A program made the translations under genes and the position numbers. A stretch of DNA of 64,000 nucleotides from the NCBI GenBank assembly GCA_947179485.1, contig OX359249.1, positions 186,001-250,000 of the forward strand, read 5' to 3'. The stretch's first letter is position 1. Each line of letters opens with the position of its first letter. The notes beneath the pieces were generated by a model that was not told the origin of the DNA, did no database searches, and worked only from the letters and a program-made list of their open reading frames with translations. Source of the stretch: Allacma fusca. Lineage: Eukaryota > Arthropoda > Collembola > Symphypleona > Sminthuridae. This document shows positions 10,450-21,511 of the stretch, one piece after another.

Positions 10450-12235
10450 ACCCTGCGGTGAGTTAAATGCGGATCAGCTAGATCTTTCTATGCCTTCCCT
10501 CGAAATTGATTCAGAAAAAACTCCTTTGTCCTGCAGGAAATCCCTATAGACACAGATATTACTACCCTAGAGTTTGCTGACCATCTATCCCCTGACCAGG
10601 TTCTAAGGCTTAAACAGCTACTTTCCGAATATCGCCAAGCGTTTGCCTTCAATGATAATGAGTTCGGTTGTCTACCTTGTTAGAAACCCCTGTGAAATCC
10701 CGCCCTTACCGCCCGGAGTTTGATAGACAAGTTAAAAAGTTAATAGAACAAGGTGTAGTTGAAGAAAGCGATTCCCCATGGAGTAGTCCAGCTGTCTTAG
10801 TCAAGAAGTCAGATGGTACTTACAGGACGTGTGTAGATTTTCGTAAGTTGAATGAAAAAACAAAAAAGTCTGTGCTCATCCTTGACCGCCGTGCTACAAT
10901 TTTTGAGGCATTGGCAGGGTTTCGATTCATTTCTAAATTGGACTTCGTTTCCCCATTTCATCAAATTAAGAACTCTGACAGGGTTTAGGAATATTCTAGT
11001 TTTGGCACCCCAAACGGTCAATTCACATTCAATCGAATGTCTTTTGGTCAGAGTTCCGCACCCCAAACTTTCCAAAGACTCATGGATAAAATATTAGGAT
11101 TCCTTAAATGGCAGATAGCTGTCTGCTTCATAGACCACGTACTCCAAATCCTTTGACCAACACCTCATACATCTAGGGAGAGTCTTAGAAAAGGTTATAG
11201 ATGGGGTTACTCTCAAGCCCTCCAAATGTGAATTTGCCATGAAGAGAGTAAAGTATTTAGGCCATTACATATCTTGTGATGAAATGGAAGTAGAAAGAGA
11301 CATTGAAACCCATCGAAAATTTCCCTGTCCCCAAGAGTATAAAAACCGCGAAGTCCTTCCATTGCATCTGCTCCTATTACCGACAGTACTTAATTTCAGT
11401 AAATTTTCAGCTCCTATTAGTGCATTGTTCAAATCGAATTGTAAATTTGTCTGGACAGAAGACTGCCAAAGTCTTCCTAAGAATGTCTCACCATTCTAGC
11501 CACGGATGCATGTCCAGATGGTATTGCAGAAATCCTTAGTCAATTTCAAGACGGTAAGGCAAATGTGGTAGCTTACTACTCTCGGTCCCTAAATGAACAT
11601 GAGAAAAAATATCAGGCATCAGAGTTAGAGGGGTTAGCCGTAGTAGAGTCAGTCAAAAATTTCCGCCCGTTTCTGTACGGTCGTCAGTTTGAAATTCAGA
11701 CGGATCATAATTCCCTTACGTACTTAATGAGTTGTAAAGATTTAAAAGGTAGGCTATTCCGGTGTAGTATGGCTTTGATGGAATATCAGTTTAACATAAA
11801 ATATAAGAAAGGAATCCTAAATTATAATGTAGATACCCTGTCCAGACTGTCAATACCGCCGCATTTTCCGAAACCGACCACCCTGATCTACCAGTCTAAA
11901 TAACCTTAATCACCCCTATCCCGAGCATATAGATGAGCTCATCACCTGCCAGAAAACTGGTCCCTTCATTTCTCAGATAATTACCCATAAGCTACGCCGT
12001 GACGATTCCCAGTCAGATAAATACCCAGATTTTACTCTACAAAATGAATTATATATCGAGCGGAAAATAATGTTGGTGGTAGGCTTTGGAAACTGTGTAT
12101 CTCAATATATTCTCGCAAAACATTAATCAAATTAGTACATACCCACCCTGCTGGTGGTCACTTTGGAGTAAGTAAACCCCTACATACAATTAAATCTCTA
12201 CATTGTACTCGCCACTTTATGGAGTGGGTGCCTAT
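10450..12235 (+). mobile_element. Fossil Ty3/Gypsy LTR-retrotransposon fragment
   Basis: This is an internal piece of a Gypsy-type pol region. The first part (about 10668-10988) resembles a Gypsy reverse transcriptase amino end. The RNase H part (about 11565-11903) keeps the YYSRSLNEHEKKY and IQTDHNSLTYL blocks. The beginning of an integrase zinc-binding region is hinted at near 12120-12230. No LTRs, gag or envelope were found. It is clearly broken, with several interruptions, and truncated at both ends. It looks like an old copy. Confidence 0.85.
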
Positions 12236-12519
12236 TAAAATAATCGCGCAAGATTTATGCGTAAGTCTCCACGACTGGGCTTGATTTGTAAGCCGTTTAG
12301 ACTACACCTACGCTCACACTACCTCCTCTCCAAGTAATTGTTCCTGGGCTGGTGTAGCTTCGCCTTCGCGGGATTATAAAGTCTAGCCTGTGTGTAAGAG
12401 AGTGAGTGTGTGTGTTGCCTATATACACTATATACATTACACTAGCGCTGCACAGCCTGCTATTGCTGGCTTCGAAAGGATTTATAGTTAGCTGGTTTCA
12501 GTCGCAAAACAACAGTCCG

Positions 12520-12860
12520 GACGGATTGGGATTGCCTATTTGAATGCACAGAGGGATTGAGACGGAGTGGGATTGACGCAAATATGTAGAAAACTGAGTG
12601 GGATTGATGATCAGAAATTATTACTCATTGATTTAATTGATTTAGTTAATTAAATTAAATTAAATTAATTGGAGGCGCTTTTTAAAATTGGCGCGGCATG
12701 TACGCATGCGCGCGCAGCGCGTGAGATTGACTATCAGGAGTTTGTGTGTGCATCAGAGGGATTGGGAGTTTTCTCTATGGTACATAGAGTGATTGGGACG
12801 GAGTGTGAAATGAGGTTTCGAGATTGAATGGGGATTGGGAGTGTAAGAAGAGGGATTTCC
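12520..12860. repeat. Degenerate GGGATTG array
   Basis: GGGATTG or TGGGATTG recurs irregularly about ten times between 12520 and 12860, broken by a short ATTAA-rich stretch near 12630-12670. It resembles the word arrays seen at the ends of hAT-like elements in this window, but I could not pair it with a second end. The stretch 12236-12519 shows no gene. Confidence 0.4.
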
Positions 12861-13081
12861 CTAACATTACATTAATGTACGACACAGAGAAAGGGCTCAA
12901 GGCTTAATCGCGTAGTATTAAAATATTCTTCGGCTTACTGGAAATGCATATTACATACCGCAAATAAACAGTGTAGTTAGCCTTTGGTACTCTCAATCGC
13001 AAACCAATAGCAGTTTTTACCCTTTAAGAGGAAGAGCAAAGATTTAATTTTCATTATCGTCATATTATGTGATCACATAAC

Positions 13082-13165
13082 GGATCAAGCCACCGCATAC
13101 GTTGGTGGATAACCCCAATTCCACAATAACAGCACCGACGCCGTCTAGTGGCTTGATCAGCTAAT
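13082..13165. repeat. Short inverted repeat (hairpin)
   Basis: GATCAAGCCAC near 13083 is matched by GTGGCTTGATC near 13149, giving an 11-bp perfect stem with a loop of about 55 bases. It may be a tiny foldback element. Bases 12861-13358 otherwise show no gene. Confidence 0.45.
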
Positions 13166-14061
13166 ATTAAAATTGTATAGCTGAAGTATTTTTTTTTCAA
13201 ATCAAATATTTTAAAATAATGACCTTTGCTTCAGAAATACAATTTTGTAATTTATAATCTAACAGTACAGAGATTCTTTAAACACACAATTTGCGTTTAG
13301 GAGAAATTGGCCAATCAGCTTATTAAAGCCTTTTTATTTACTCCAATATTTTATAGTGATTAAAATCATAGCTGCTCTCCGGTAAAAAAATGACACCACC
13401 TGGACCCGACCCGCACCTGACATTTCAGGTAACTAATTTTATTCGACCCGAACTTGTTCAGTCGGATCCGCTCAAATACTTTTCAGGTATTTTTCGTCGG
13501 GTATTTCTAGGATACCCGTACCTGAAAAATTACCTGAAGTTCGGATCCGATGTAAGCCCGACCCCAACCTGACCCGAACCTGAACCCGCACTTGACTTTC
13601 AGGTATTTCACCCACTGATTTAATGTTAATCTTATTAAGTCTAAGCTGGGCAAAATATTTGCATACCTTACCATCCCTCCCGAGATTTGTCCCTATACCT
13701 ACAACCGATATGCATCTTTGTCGGAATTGAACGCCAGAGTTTTAAGACCCTCTCTTATTTGAAAAATTTTGTGTACGGATAATTTTAGACAATAAATTTA
13801 CACACTGATTCTGTTGAATCAACATTTCGCTTTGCACGACAAAATGTTATTTCGGAGGATATCCAGACTTACTAGTGTCAATGCAAATAAAATTGAACTT
13901 GCTTTGCAGCAAGTTAATAAAAGTAAAAAAAACATGTCCAAGAAACTAGATGGGGGTTTATTCAGAATTTTGGAATATCAAACGATCGAACATACATATC
14001 GTCAGCCAAATTGCAAAAAGTTCCATTTTCAATGGATACCTCAAATAAAAAGTGTTTTAGT

Positions 14062-14367
14062 TAGTGTTCTTAGACGTACGGAATGCCCGGGACAGTCCCG
14101 GAATGAAACTTTGTCCCGTGTCCCGGAACGGTGTATTCCGGGACACGTAAATGTCCCGGAAACGTCAAGCTCAAAAAGTGATGAAAATTATTAGTTTGTA
14201 ATAGAAAAATAAAATATTTCCTTCTAGAGGAACTCGTTGCTAATGAGAGCACCATGTGCGATCTACTTAAAACTAATAACATAACGACATAAACATATGA
14301 TTAAAAACTTAACAAAATCGCTTAAGCAGCAGGTAATAATTAAAGCGGTCTACAGTGAAAAAGGATA
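14062..14367 (+). mobile_element. Truncated 5' end of the hAT-1 family (copy A)
   Basis: The GGAATGCCCGGGACAGTCCC array and the following about 250 bases match the 5' ends of copies at 17010 and 47368. It is almost identical to copy B across 17026-17177 plus 20541-20680, except for copy B's LINE insertion. Copy A stops abruptly near 14367, where LINE-derived sequence starts. Confidence 0.8.
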
Positions 14368-14555
14368 TGGGAGATATTTTCGTCCTTCTCCTTACATAAT
14401 GCGCACCTAGAATTACCCAGCCTCATTTTTAAATGCTTGTAGGTTAAGTGGTTGCAGTCTGTTCTAACCTGAGCTACTATTTGCTGTATAATGTACACTT
14501 AGCCTCATTTGCAAATAACCCTTATTATAAGAGAACCCATACACATGTTTGTATA

Positions 14556-15758
14556 TCATATTGTGGAATTAATTATACGGTTTAGATCTAGTTCATGACA
14601 CTTCTGATTTACAGCGATTAAAATATCCTTAGCGTTTTGCATGAGGGTAATTGGAAATTGTTGCTCAAAAACATGAGCGAATCCGTGTATCATGGGTATA
14701 TCCTCTAAATGTTTAATCCAATTATACCTGCTATTTAACATATTGCTCCTGTAAAGAGTAAGTTATCTCATAACAAATCTTAGATAATCTAGTAGCTTTC
14801 ATCATCAGGATTCTGAACCAAAAGCGAAGTAAGTTAGAAATTAATTGACACTTGAGATGACGACGACCTGCTTCGAATCTTACAATATAATGATCGGAAG
14901 ACCGTGGTAAGCGTAAGAGGCGTTTGAAGTATTCATTTTGAACTTTTTCCAATTCGTTCGTATTATAATAGTCTGGAACCCAGATTGTATAGGCGTAAAG
15001 TAATGTGGAGGTACAGATAGCATAAATTATTTTACCCCTGCCGGTCCAGGAATACATACAACTTTTTTGACCCAATTCATAAGTACTTGATAATGCTACT
15101 CTAGCTTTTCTAACACGGTCATTTAGGGAATCATAACATAGGCCTGATGAGGAAATACAATACCAAGATACGTGTAAGCCTTAACGACCTCTATCAGATT
15201 GCCGTTCAGGTACCATCTCCACGATTGACACAAACGCCATCCTTTTCGAAACACAATAATCTTAGTTTTGCCTAAATTAATGACAAGATCATTCACCAGG
15301 TTTTCCTGCAACAAGTTAAAGCGGTCCCTTATTTTGCTCTTAATAATACCATTGTACAGTTTCCTATTTTGTAGTAATAGTGTAGTTCACGGCTGGGTAC
15401 AGTTAAACTTATAGAAATATTTTTGATCCACTTTTTTCAAAGCCTCTCTACACTCCACATCAAACCATGGCTTATTCCTAGGATTGTATGACATACTACT
15501 TTCTTTTATAATATTATATTCTTTACCAGTCGTAATGATAATATTGACTAGGTCTTCGTAGTTACTTACGTCATGTATACATTTTAATTTTTCTATGAAG
15601 TGCTTAAAATTATCTCCTTCACAAACATAGGTAGGTTTCACACCCAATTTAGTTTCGAGTGCGTTACAGAGATTTAATACAAGAGCACAAGGAAAATGAT
15701 CACTTACACGTATATTATTTAAATAAAAGTCTCGAATCCTACTGAAAAAAAGCATCAC
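14556..15758 (-). pseudogene. LINE ORF2 remnant (endonuclease end, RT thumb, C-terminus)
   Basis: Three separate minus-strand frames (15387-15758, 15123-15314, 14731-15075) carry the endonuclease SDH end with a following linker, the RT thumb with LVINLGKTKIIVFRKG and YTYLGIVF, and the LINE C-terminal block with LLYAYTIWVPDYYN. The catalytic YxDD segment is absent, so a deletion removed the palm. This copy cannot move by itself. Confidence 0.6.
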
Positions 15759-16342
15759 TCACCAGACAGAGGTCAATTGTACTGGCCCCCTGGTTACATA
15801 TGTGTAATTACCCTAAATGTCTCCAGTTGTTCTACCGTTTACTACAATCATTCCAAGTTGATCAAATAAATTCAGCATACGTCTACCATTTGTGTTACAT
15901 TTATAATCACAGTACACGATAAGTTAGAGTTAACAAGCTTTGGACAACACGAGGGCATCTGATTACCGTTTCCAATCCTACAGTTAAAGTCTCCAACTAT
16001 TAACAATTCCTCGCACACATACTCAGATACAAGCTCAAAGAAATTTACTAGTATAAATGCTTTATGCTAGTGAGATTATAATGCTAAGATGCTTAAGATG
16101 CTCAGATTTATAATGGAGTAGTAACGAGAATCTGCCAACAGAGACACCACGAAGCTTGTTTTTAAATAAATGTTGAGCTGCCCCCACTTGGTCTGCCTAG
16201 CTGGTTTGAACGGTGTGCATTGACGGTGTGCACAAATTACATCATTAGCATAAACAGTTCTAATGTCATTGTCGTTAAGGTTGAAGAAAGTGGAGAATCC
16301 GGATGGGTTCCAAACTATTATTTTAACGTCGGGGCCCGCATA

Positions 16343-16921
16343 TTAGGAGACTTGACTGGGTCCAGGGACATTAACCGATTTCCTCGGTTTTAGTGCTGGG
16401 AGCCACTCCTTCTTTGCCCAAACAGCTTTCACTCCGTCTGATTCGAAGTATCTTTCTCCTGACCCGTCTTTGATAGTCACAATTAGGTATCGCCAGGATT
16501 TGATTGTAAACTTCTTTGTGTCTGCGATGAAATTCTTCCCAATTATCATCAGGTGAGTCCTAACCGCTCTTTGCTCCGCTGACAAGTATGACCTCACACG
16601 GAAATTATTTTCTTTTAACTTACCGCTCGTACGTACGTCTCTAAACTTGGCTTTGACAGCAAAGCCCTCTCCACATGGTAACAGCTCAACTTCTTCATTT
16701 TGGGATGATTGCACCCCTGCGACGCTGAGAGCCTTTTCGATAGCATCGAGAGTTGATTTAGACTTCCTTACATCTCTACGAAGGCCAAGAAGTAAGCTTC
16801 TGGAGTTCTCGAGTTCATCATCAGAGTGGGATGGAACTGCAATTTCAGGGTTACGATTTGAAGTGCCACCATTCTTTGCAGATATGTTATTTGTAACCAC
16901 ACCCTTCCGGGAGTTAGGCAT
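16343..16921 (-). CDS. ORF1-like protein of the degraded LINE
   Basis: This 192-codon frame is intact. It has an acidic, Ser-rich amino third, a short helical segment (LLLGLRRDVRKSKSTLDAIE) and a basic C-terminal half ending in KSWRYLIVTIKDGSGERYFE, then AVWAKKEWLPALKPRKS. There is no zinc knuckle. Its position just upstream of the endonuclease remnant on the same strand is the main reason to call it ORF1. It could be an unrelated host-derived exon. Confidence 0.4.
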   Translation of the reverse strand: MPNSRKGVVTNNISAKNGGTSNRNPEIAVPSHSDDELENSRSLLLGLRRDVRKSKSTLDAIEKALSVAGVQSSQNEEVELLPCGEGFAVKAKFRDVRTSGKLKENNFRVRSYLSAEQRAVRTHLMIIGKNFIADTKKFTIKSWRYLIVTIKDGSGERYFESDGVKAVWAKKEWLPALKPRKSVNVPGPSQVS

Positions 16922-17176
16922 ACTAACGTCTTATAAACTTTCCAAACACATGTAATGTACATAATATGGGAGTGCCGTCCAACTTGATAAGATCGGTTCA
17001 GATAGGAGATTGGGTTCTTAGTCGTCTCGGAATGCCCGGGACAGTCCCGGAATGAAACTGTCTTGTGTCCCGGAAGGGTGTATTCCGGGACACGTAAATG
17101 TCCCGGAAACGTCAAGCTCAAAAAGTGATGAAAATTATTAGTTTGTAATAGAAAAATAAAATATTTCCTTCTAGAG

Positions 17177-20100
17177 TTATTATATAAAAATATGAAGTAG
17201 AAGTTGAACAGGAAGCAGCACATTTTTTTTGCTCCGGATTTAGGGGTTTGTATGGAGAAGATGGAGTGTGTTATCATTAATCATATATTGGGTCTATACA
17301 AATAAGACATGTAGAATACGAATTTTGAATTACTTTTGGGGTACAATTTCACCTTTTGGTGGTACAAGGGGATTTTAGAATTATTTGGGTATTCTTAATT
17401 ATATTTATGGCAGAATATTAGGAGGGTTGGTGTTTTTTTTTTTTAAAAAAAGATAATTTTTTTAAATAAGAAAGAAAGAGAAAAATTAAACCAGTTTCTT
17501 AAAAAATGACAAAAAAAGTTAAAACGAAAATCACTACAACTAGAAACGAAGAAACAGAGTGCCCTCACTGTCATGGAATGTACAAAGGCCTTGGAATACA
17601 CATTGCTAAAAGACACAAAGATGTGGCCCGTCAGAAAATAATCGCAAGTTATCAACCTTCTGAAATTGAAACTATAGAAAATACAAATTCAGACCATCAT
17701 GATGATATTGTCAAACAGCTTGATTTAAAAATGAATGAATACAATGTGGAATTATCTCACATGATTGAAGTTAAACCAACCCTTGTGGCATTCTCCTAAC
17801 TTGTTGACACAATTTCAATTACATTGCGTGACTCCATTAACGTGTTACCTGGTCCAAAACATCCAGCCACCAAATATTATCAAGCAAGAAAAAATAATGC
17901 TATTTTTCTAAATTCTCAAGAGACCTATGAAAATCAATCAAATCCAATGAGAAAGTCGAAGAGAAAACGTGATCTTAATCAAGCTAAATACAATCATGAT
18001 TTGATGCAACATCTTTACACAAATTCAAGGAAGAAGGCTGTTCAGATGGTAATGCAAAGTACGATGAGGTTACCAAGTTGTTCAATACCACAAGACCAAA
18101 TATTTCAGCATTATAGTCAAAGATGGAGCCTTAGTAATGATAAGATTTTAGATGAATATGGTCCAACAGTAGCAGACAATGATCAAGAATTGGCGAATCA
18201 GGATGATGATATTTCAGAGGATGAAGTTGTTAGTTCATTAAAAGGTATCAATCATGATACATCTCCCGGACTGGATAGAGTAACAATTCGAAGCATAAGA
18301 ATTATTAGCTGCAAGAAGGTTATTGCTACGATTGCCAACATTATGCTAAAATGGAATTTAGTTCCCGAATCATTTCGAAGAGCTCGCACAGTTTTAATTC
18401 CAAAGAAGGGTGACTTGAAGGAAATTACTAATTGGAGACCTATATCAATTTGCTCAATATTACGAAGAATTATAGAACGAATATTTGAAAAGCGTTTGAG
18501 ATCATTTGTACATTTAAATGAAAACCAGAGAGGATTCACAAATATACCGGGATGTCATATTAATACAACAATCATCAATGGAATTCTTCTAAAGGCCAAA
18601 CTGGAAAAATCTTCATGTTGTATTTTATTTTTTGATGTAAACAAGGCTTTTGAAGAAAGTAGTCATAATCATATTTGTCAATGCTATGATCACACTTTGA
18701 TTCCATCAAGACTGCGAGAAATATCAAAATCTTTACTAAGAGGCAACTCTACGCAAATTCAAACTCAGAAAGGATTGTCAAAACCTATAGATGTCAACAA
18801 AGGAGTATTTCAAGGTTTGCCCAAGTCGCCATTAGAATTCAATATGTCGGTAGATCACATACATAAAGAATTATCAGAACATGAAATTACTAATGCATAT
18901 GGATTTGAAATTCATCCTAACATTCCTAAAGTGACAAATGTGGGATTTGCTGATGACTTGGCTGTGATATCGGAATCTGTAGAAGGAGCATGTGAGTTGG
19001 GGAAAATAGCTTTACTGAATATGGACAAAGTTGGATACAGTTCGAATTCATCAAAATGTAAATCAATCAATATAGTGAATGGGGAATTATGTGAGGATGA
19101 CATAATCATTGATGCAAATTTTATAATACCATCAATTCGGAAAGATGAAACCATCAAATATCTTGGTGTTAATTTCAATAATGAAATTATTTTTGATTTC
19201 GCTGGTACAATGAAAAATTTTGGCAAAGATTTGCAAAACTTAGTGAGCACACAAATGCTCCGGCCAGATCAGAAGTTATCCATCATCAATCAATACATCT
19301 GGCCAACACTTATTTATCCCTTACAATGTGCTCCCATGAACAAAATTCCAAAGCGTTTTCTATTGGACTTGAATAACGTATTAACTAAGTCTATAAAAGA
19401 AATTGTTGGTCTTCCCGATGATGTTCCGACTTCAATGCTTTACACCTCAAGAAGTTTACGAGGATTGCATATGTTTAATGCTCAATGGGAAGTGTTTTTA
19501 CAACATTATAATATTTGTGTGGCATTAGTGAATTCCAAGGTTAGTGCTATTCCCTATGTTCGCAACTGCTTTGCTGAAATGGAGGAATGTAGGAATGCAT
19601 TAGGAATAAGCACTGAAGATGTGATTTCTTGGAGGATTTTAATTTCAAAGTCAAAAACTAAAATAAAAATTACTAAAATGATGCGAGATAAATTAAGAAA
19701 ACAACAATACGACGAATGGTGCAGTAAACTACATCGTGGTGCTGGAGTTGTGACGTACCAAGAATGTACTTTTGGAAATAAGCTTATTTTACATAAGCAA
19801 GGCCTTACTGGTTCTGAATGGATTTCAGTATTGAAAATGTCAACTAATGTTTTCCCTGTAAGAGATCTTCCCGGTAGGAGTCAGGACGGTTCCCGATGCA
19901 GACATAATGGATGCTTTCGGAGAGAAACCCTTGCGCACGTCCTTGGTTCCTGTGATAAGGGCAGTCTTTTACGCAACAACAGGCATAATGATATTAGGTC
20001 AATAATTGCAAAATATCTGAGAGACAGCAAGCAATGGATGGTGGTCGAAGAAGTACATTGTATTGGAGAGAATGATTCTACTAGACGAATTGACATTTTA

Positions 20101-20540
20101 TGTTTTAATGAAGTAACCAAAGTAGGTTACATAATAGACCCAACTGTTAGATGGGAAAAAGATAGAAATCAACCAATGGAAGTGGATCATGAAAAGAAGC
20201 AGATTTATCAACCTTGTGTTCCTTTCTTTAAGCAGAAATACAATTTGAAAACTATTGAAGTTATTGGACTATTAATTGGAGCTCGTGGAACTATTTTTGA
20301 ACATTTTGAACAATTTAGACAACGATTTAATTTATCTAAACAGCTTATAAACGATGTAATTATTACCACAATTCGTGGATCCTACAGGATAGCATTTCAT
20401 CACTTGTACAATTAGTATGTTTATAACCAAGTTTATAACAAATATTTTTTGTGTTAAAAATGTTTGAAATTATTATGTACTGTGTCGTAAGGCAAATACT
20501 ATTGTGGTATCAGTGAAATAAATTATTTCTTTCTCTCTCT
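17177..20540 (+). mobile_element. R2-like LINE with restriction-like endonuclease
   Basis: The element interrupts hAT-1 sequence between CTTCTAGAG and TGCAAATGAGAGC. Compared with copy A, about eight target bases (GAACTCGT) were lost. It has a 5' UTR of about 330 bases, one long coding region with an amino-terminal zinc finger, RT and carboxy-terminal nuclease, and a 3' end in TTTCTTTCTCTCTCT. Its surroundings contain no rDNA, so it is not a 28S insertion of classical R2 type. It is nearly intact. Confidence 0.85.
17506..20415 (+). pseudogene. R2-like ORF: C2H2 finger, reverse transcriptase, CCHC, RLE
   Basis: Translation from 17506 gives a C2H2 finger (CPHCHGMYKGLGIHIAKRH), then an in-frame TAA at 17797-17799. 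The same frame continues at 17800 with 872 open codons. Seen in order are SPGLDRVT, NWRPISIC, the motif A aspartate in LFFDVNKAFEE, GVFQGLPKSP, the catalytic FADDLAVIS (FADD rather than YADD), a CCHC knuckle CRHNGCFRRETLAHVLGSC, and a restriction-like nuclease block RRIDIL...YIIDPTVRWE. This is the domain order of R2/NeSL-type LINEs. The single stop separates the DNA-binding finger from the polymerase. It could be decay or, less likely, a read-through site. The VRDLPGRSQDGSRC stretch is a well-conserved block in insect relatives, as I recall. Confidence 0.85.
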
Positions 20541-20871
20541 TGCAAATGAGAGCACCATGTGCGATCTACTTAAAACTAATAATATAACGACATAAACATA
20601 CGCTTAAAAACTTAACAAAATCGCTTAAGCAGCAGATAATAATTAAAACGGTCTCCGGTGGAAAAGGTTGTCAATTACAAAAATTGGTTAAAATGGCAAA
20701 GATTACCAGACTCCTACTAGGTGTTTTATTATTATTATTATTATTATTCTTTATTCAAGCGTCGAAGGAGTCAATATAAATATTGGTTTTCACCCCAGAT
20801 ACATATTTAGATGCCTTCAAATACAAAACAAGTCATATCAACATACCGTGTCAAATACAGGAAAGCTTTAG

Positions 20872-21503
20872 TCAAATTACATGATCATTCCGCTGAGTTA
20901 AAATATTCTTACATAGAAGGTTTTGGAAAATCCCAAATGAACAGTCACGCATACGCAATTCAGGCGGGAGGTCATTCCAAAGCCTTATACACATATATAC
21001 AACATTCTTCTTAGCAATGGCTAATTTTATCAGAGGTTGAGTGAGCACAATAAATCTGGAGGATCGTAGACGAGACGAAATTACCTTAAAATGTAACAAG
21101 CTATTAATATAATTTACAGTGTCCATAGTGTACCAAAGCGTATGTAAATCGGCTACAATAATAAGTAACTCTCGTTTATAGTAAGTATGCCAAAGAACTC
21201 ATACACGTTTGCAAGTGGTTGTGACCGTATGGTTCTATGCTTGCGATTGTACAATGTTAGTAAGAACCTATCCAGTTTTTACTGGAGGAGATCAATCCTT
21301 GATTTACATACCTGTGACCATATAAGTATACAGTAGTCTATATGAGAGAGTACAAATGCGTTGATGAGCATACACAGTGTACTATCGTTCAGTAATCGAT
21401 GAACTCTAATTACTGCTCCCATTGATTTGGATACCTTTTTCATAACGTGGTCAAAATGGTCTTTAAAGCATAATTTCTCATCAATAATAATTCCTAGGTA
21501 CCT
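20872..21503 (-). pseudogene. LINE ORF2 C-terminal part (RT thumb and tail)
   Basis: This is the 3' half of the same LINE, cut off by the P-like insertion. It encodes GSFRYLGIIIDEKLCFKDHF, HVMKKVSKSMGAVIR, HIDYCILIWSQVC and a final VVYMCIRLWNDLPPELRMR, the standard order for CR1/Jockey-type RT thumbs and C-termini. The thumb and tail frames are not continuous with each other (a break between about 21126 and 21279). Confidence 0.75.
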
Positions 21504-21511
21504 GAACGACC

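Larger units (their letters stand above)
14400..16990 (-). mobile_element. Degraded APE-type LINE
   Basis: Minus-strand frames in order resemble a LINE: an ORF1-like protein (16343-16921), an endonuclease with a conserved SDHFPCALVL end (about 15680), an RT thumb with FRKGW and AYTYLGIVF (about 15165-15245), and a C-terminal LRLPRSSDHYIVRFEAG block (about 14870-14930). The RT palm is largely missing between 15387 and 15314, so the element is internally deleted and broken. The clade is not clear to me; Jockey- or RTE-like relatives are possible. Confidence 0.6.

Noticed and set aside
10450-12235. A complete LTR retrotransposon with terminal repeats
   Set aside because: No long direct repeats flank the pol-like region and only part of pol is present, so it is recorded as a fossil fragment.
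12236-12480. Possible tRNA- or snRNA-derived sequence (GGCTGGTGTAGCTTCGCC)
   Set aside because: No cloverleaf, no A and B boxes at the right spacing, and no Sm-type site could be drawn.
17797-17799. Reading the TAA as a true read-through or recoding signal
   Set aside because: No hairpin or known stop-context motif is evident downstream; decay of one codon is simpler, so it is only raised as a question.
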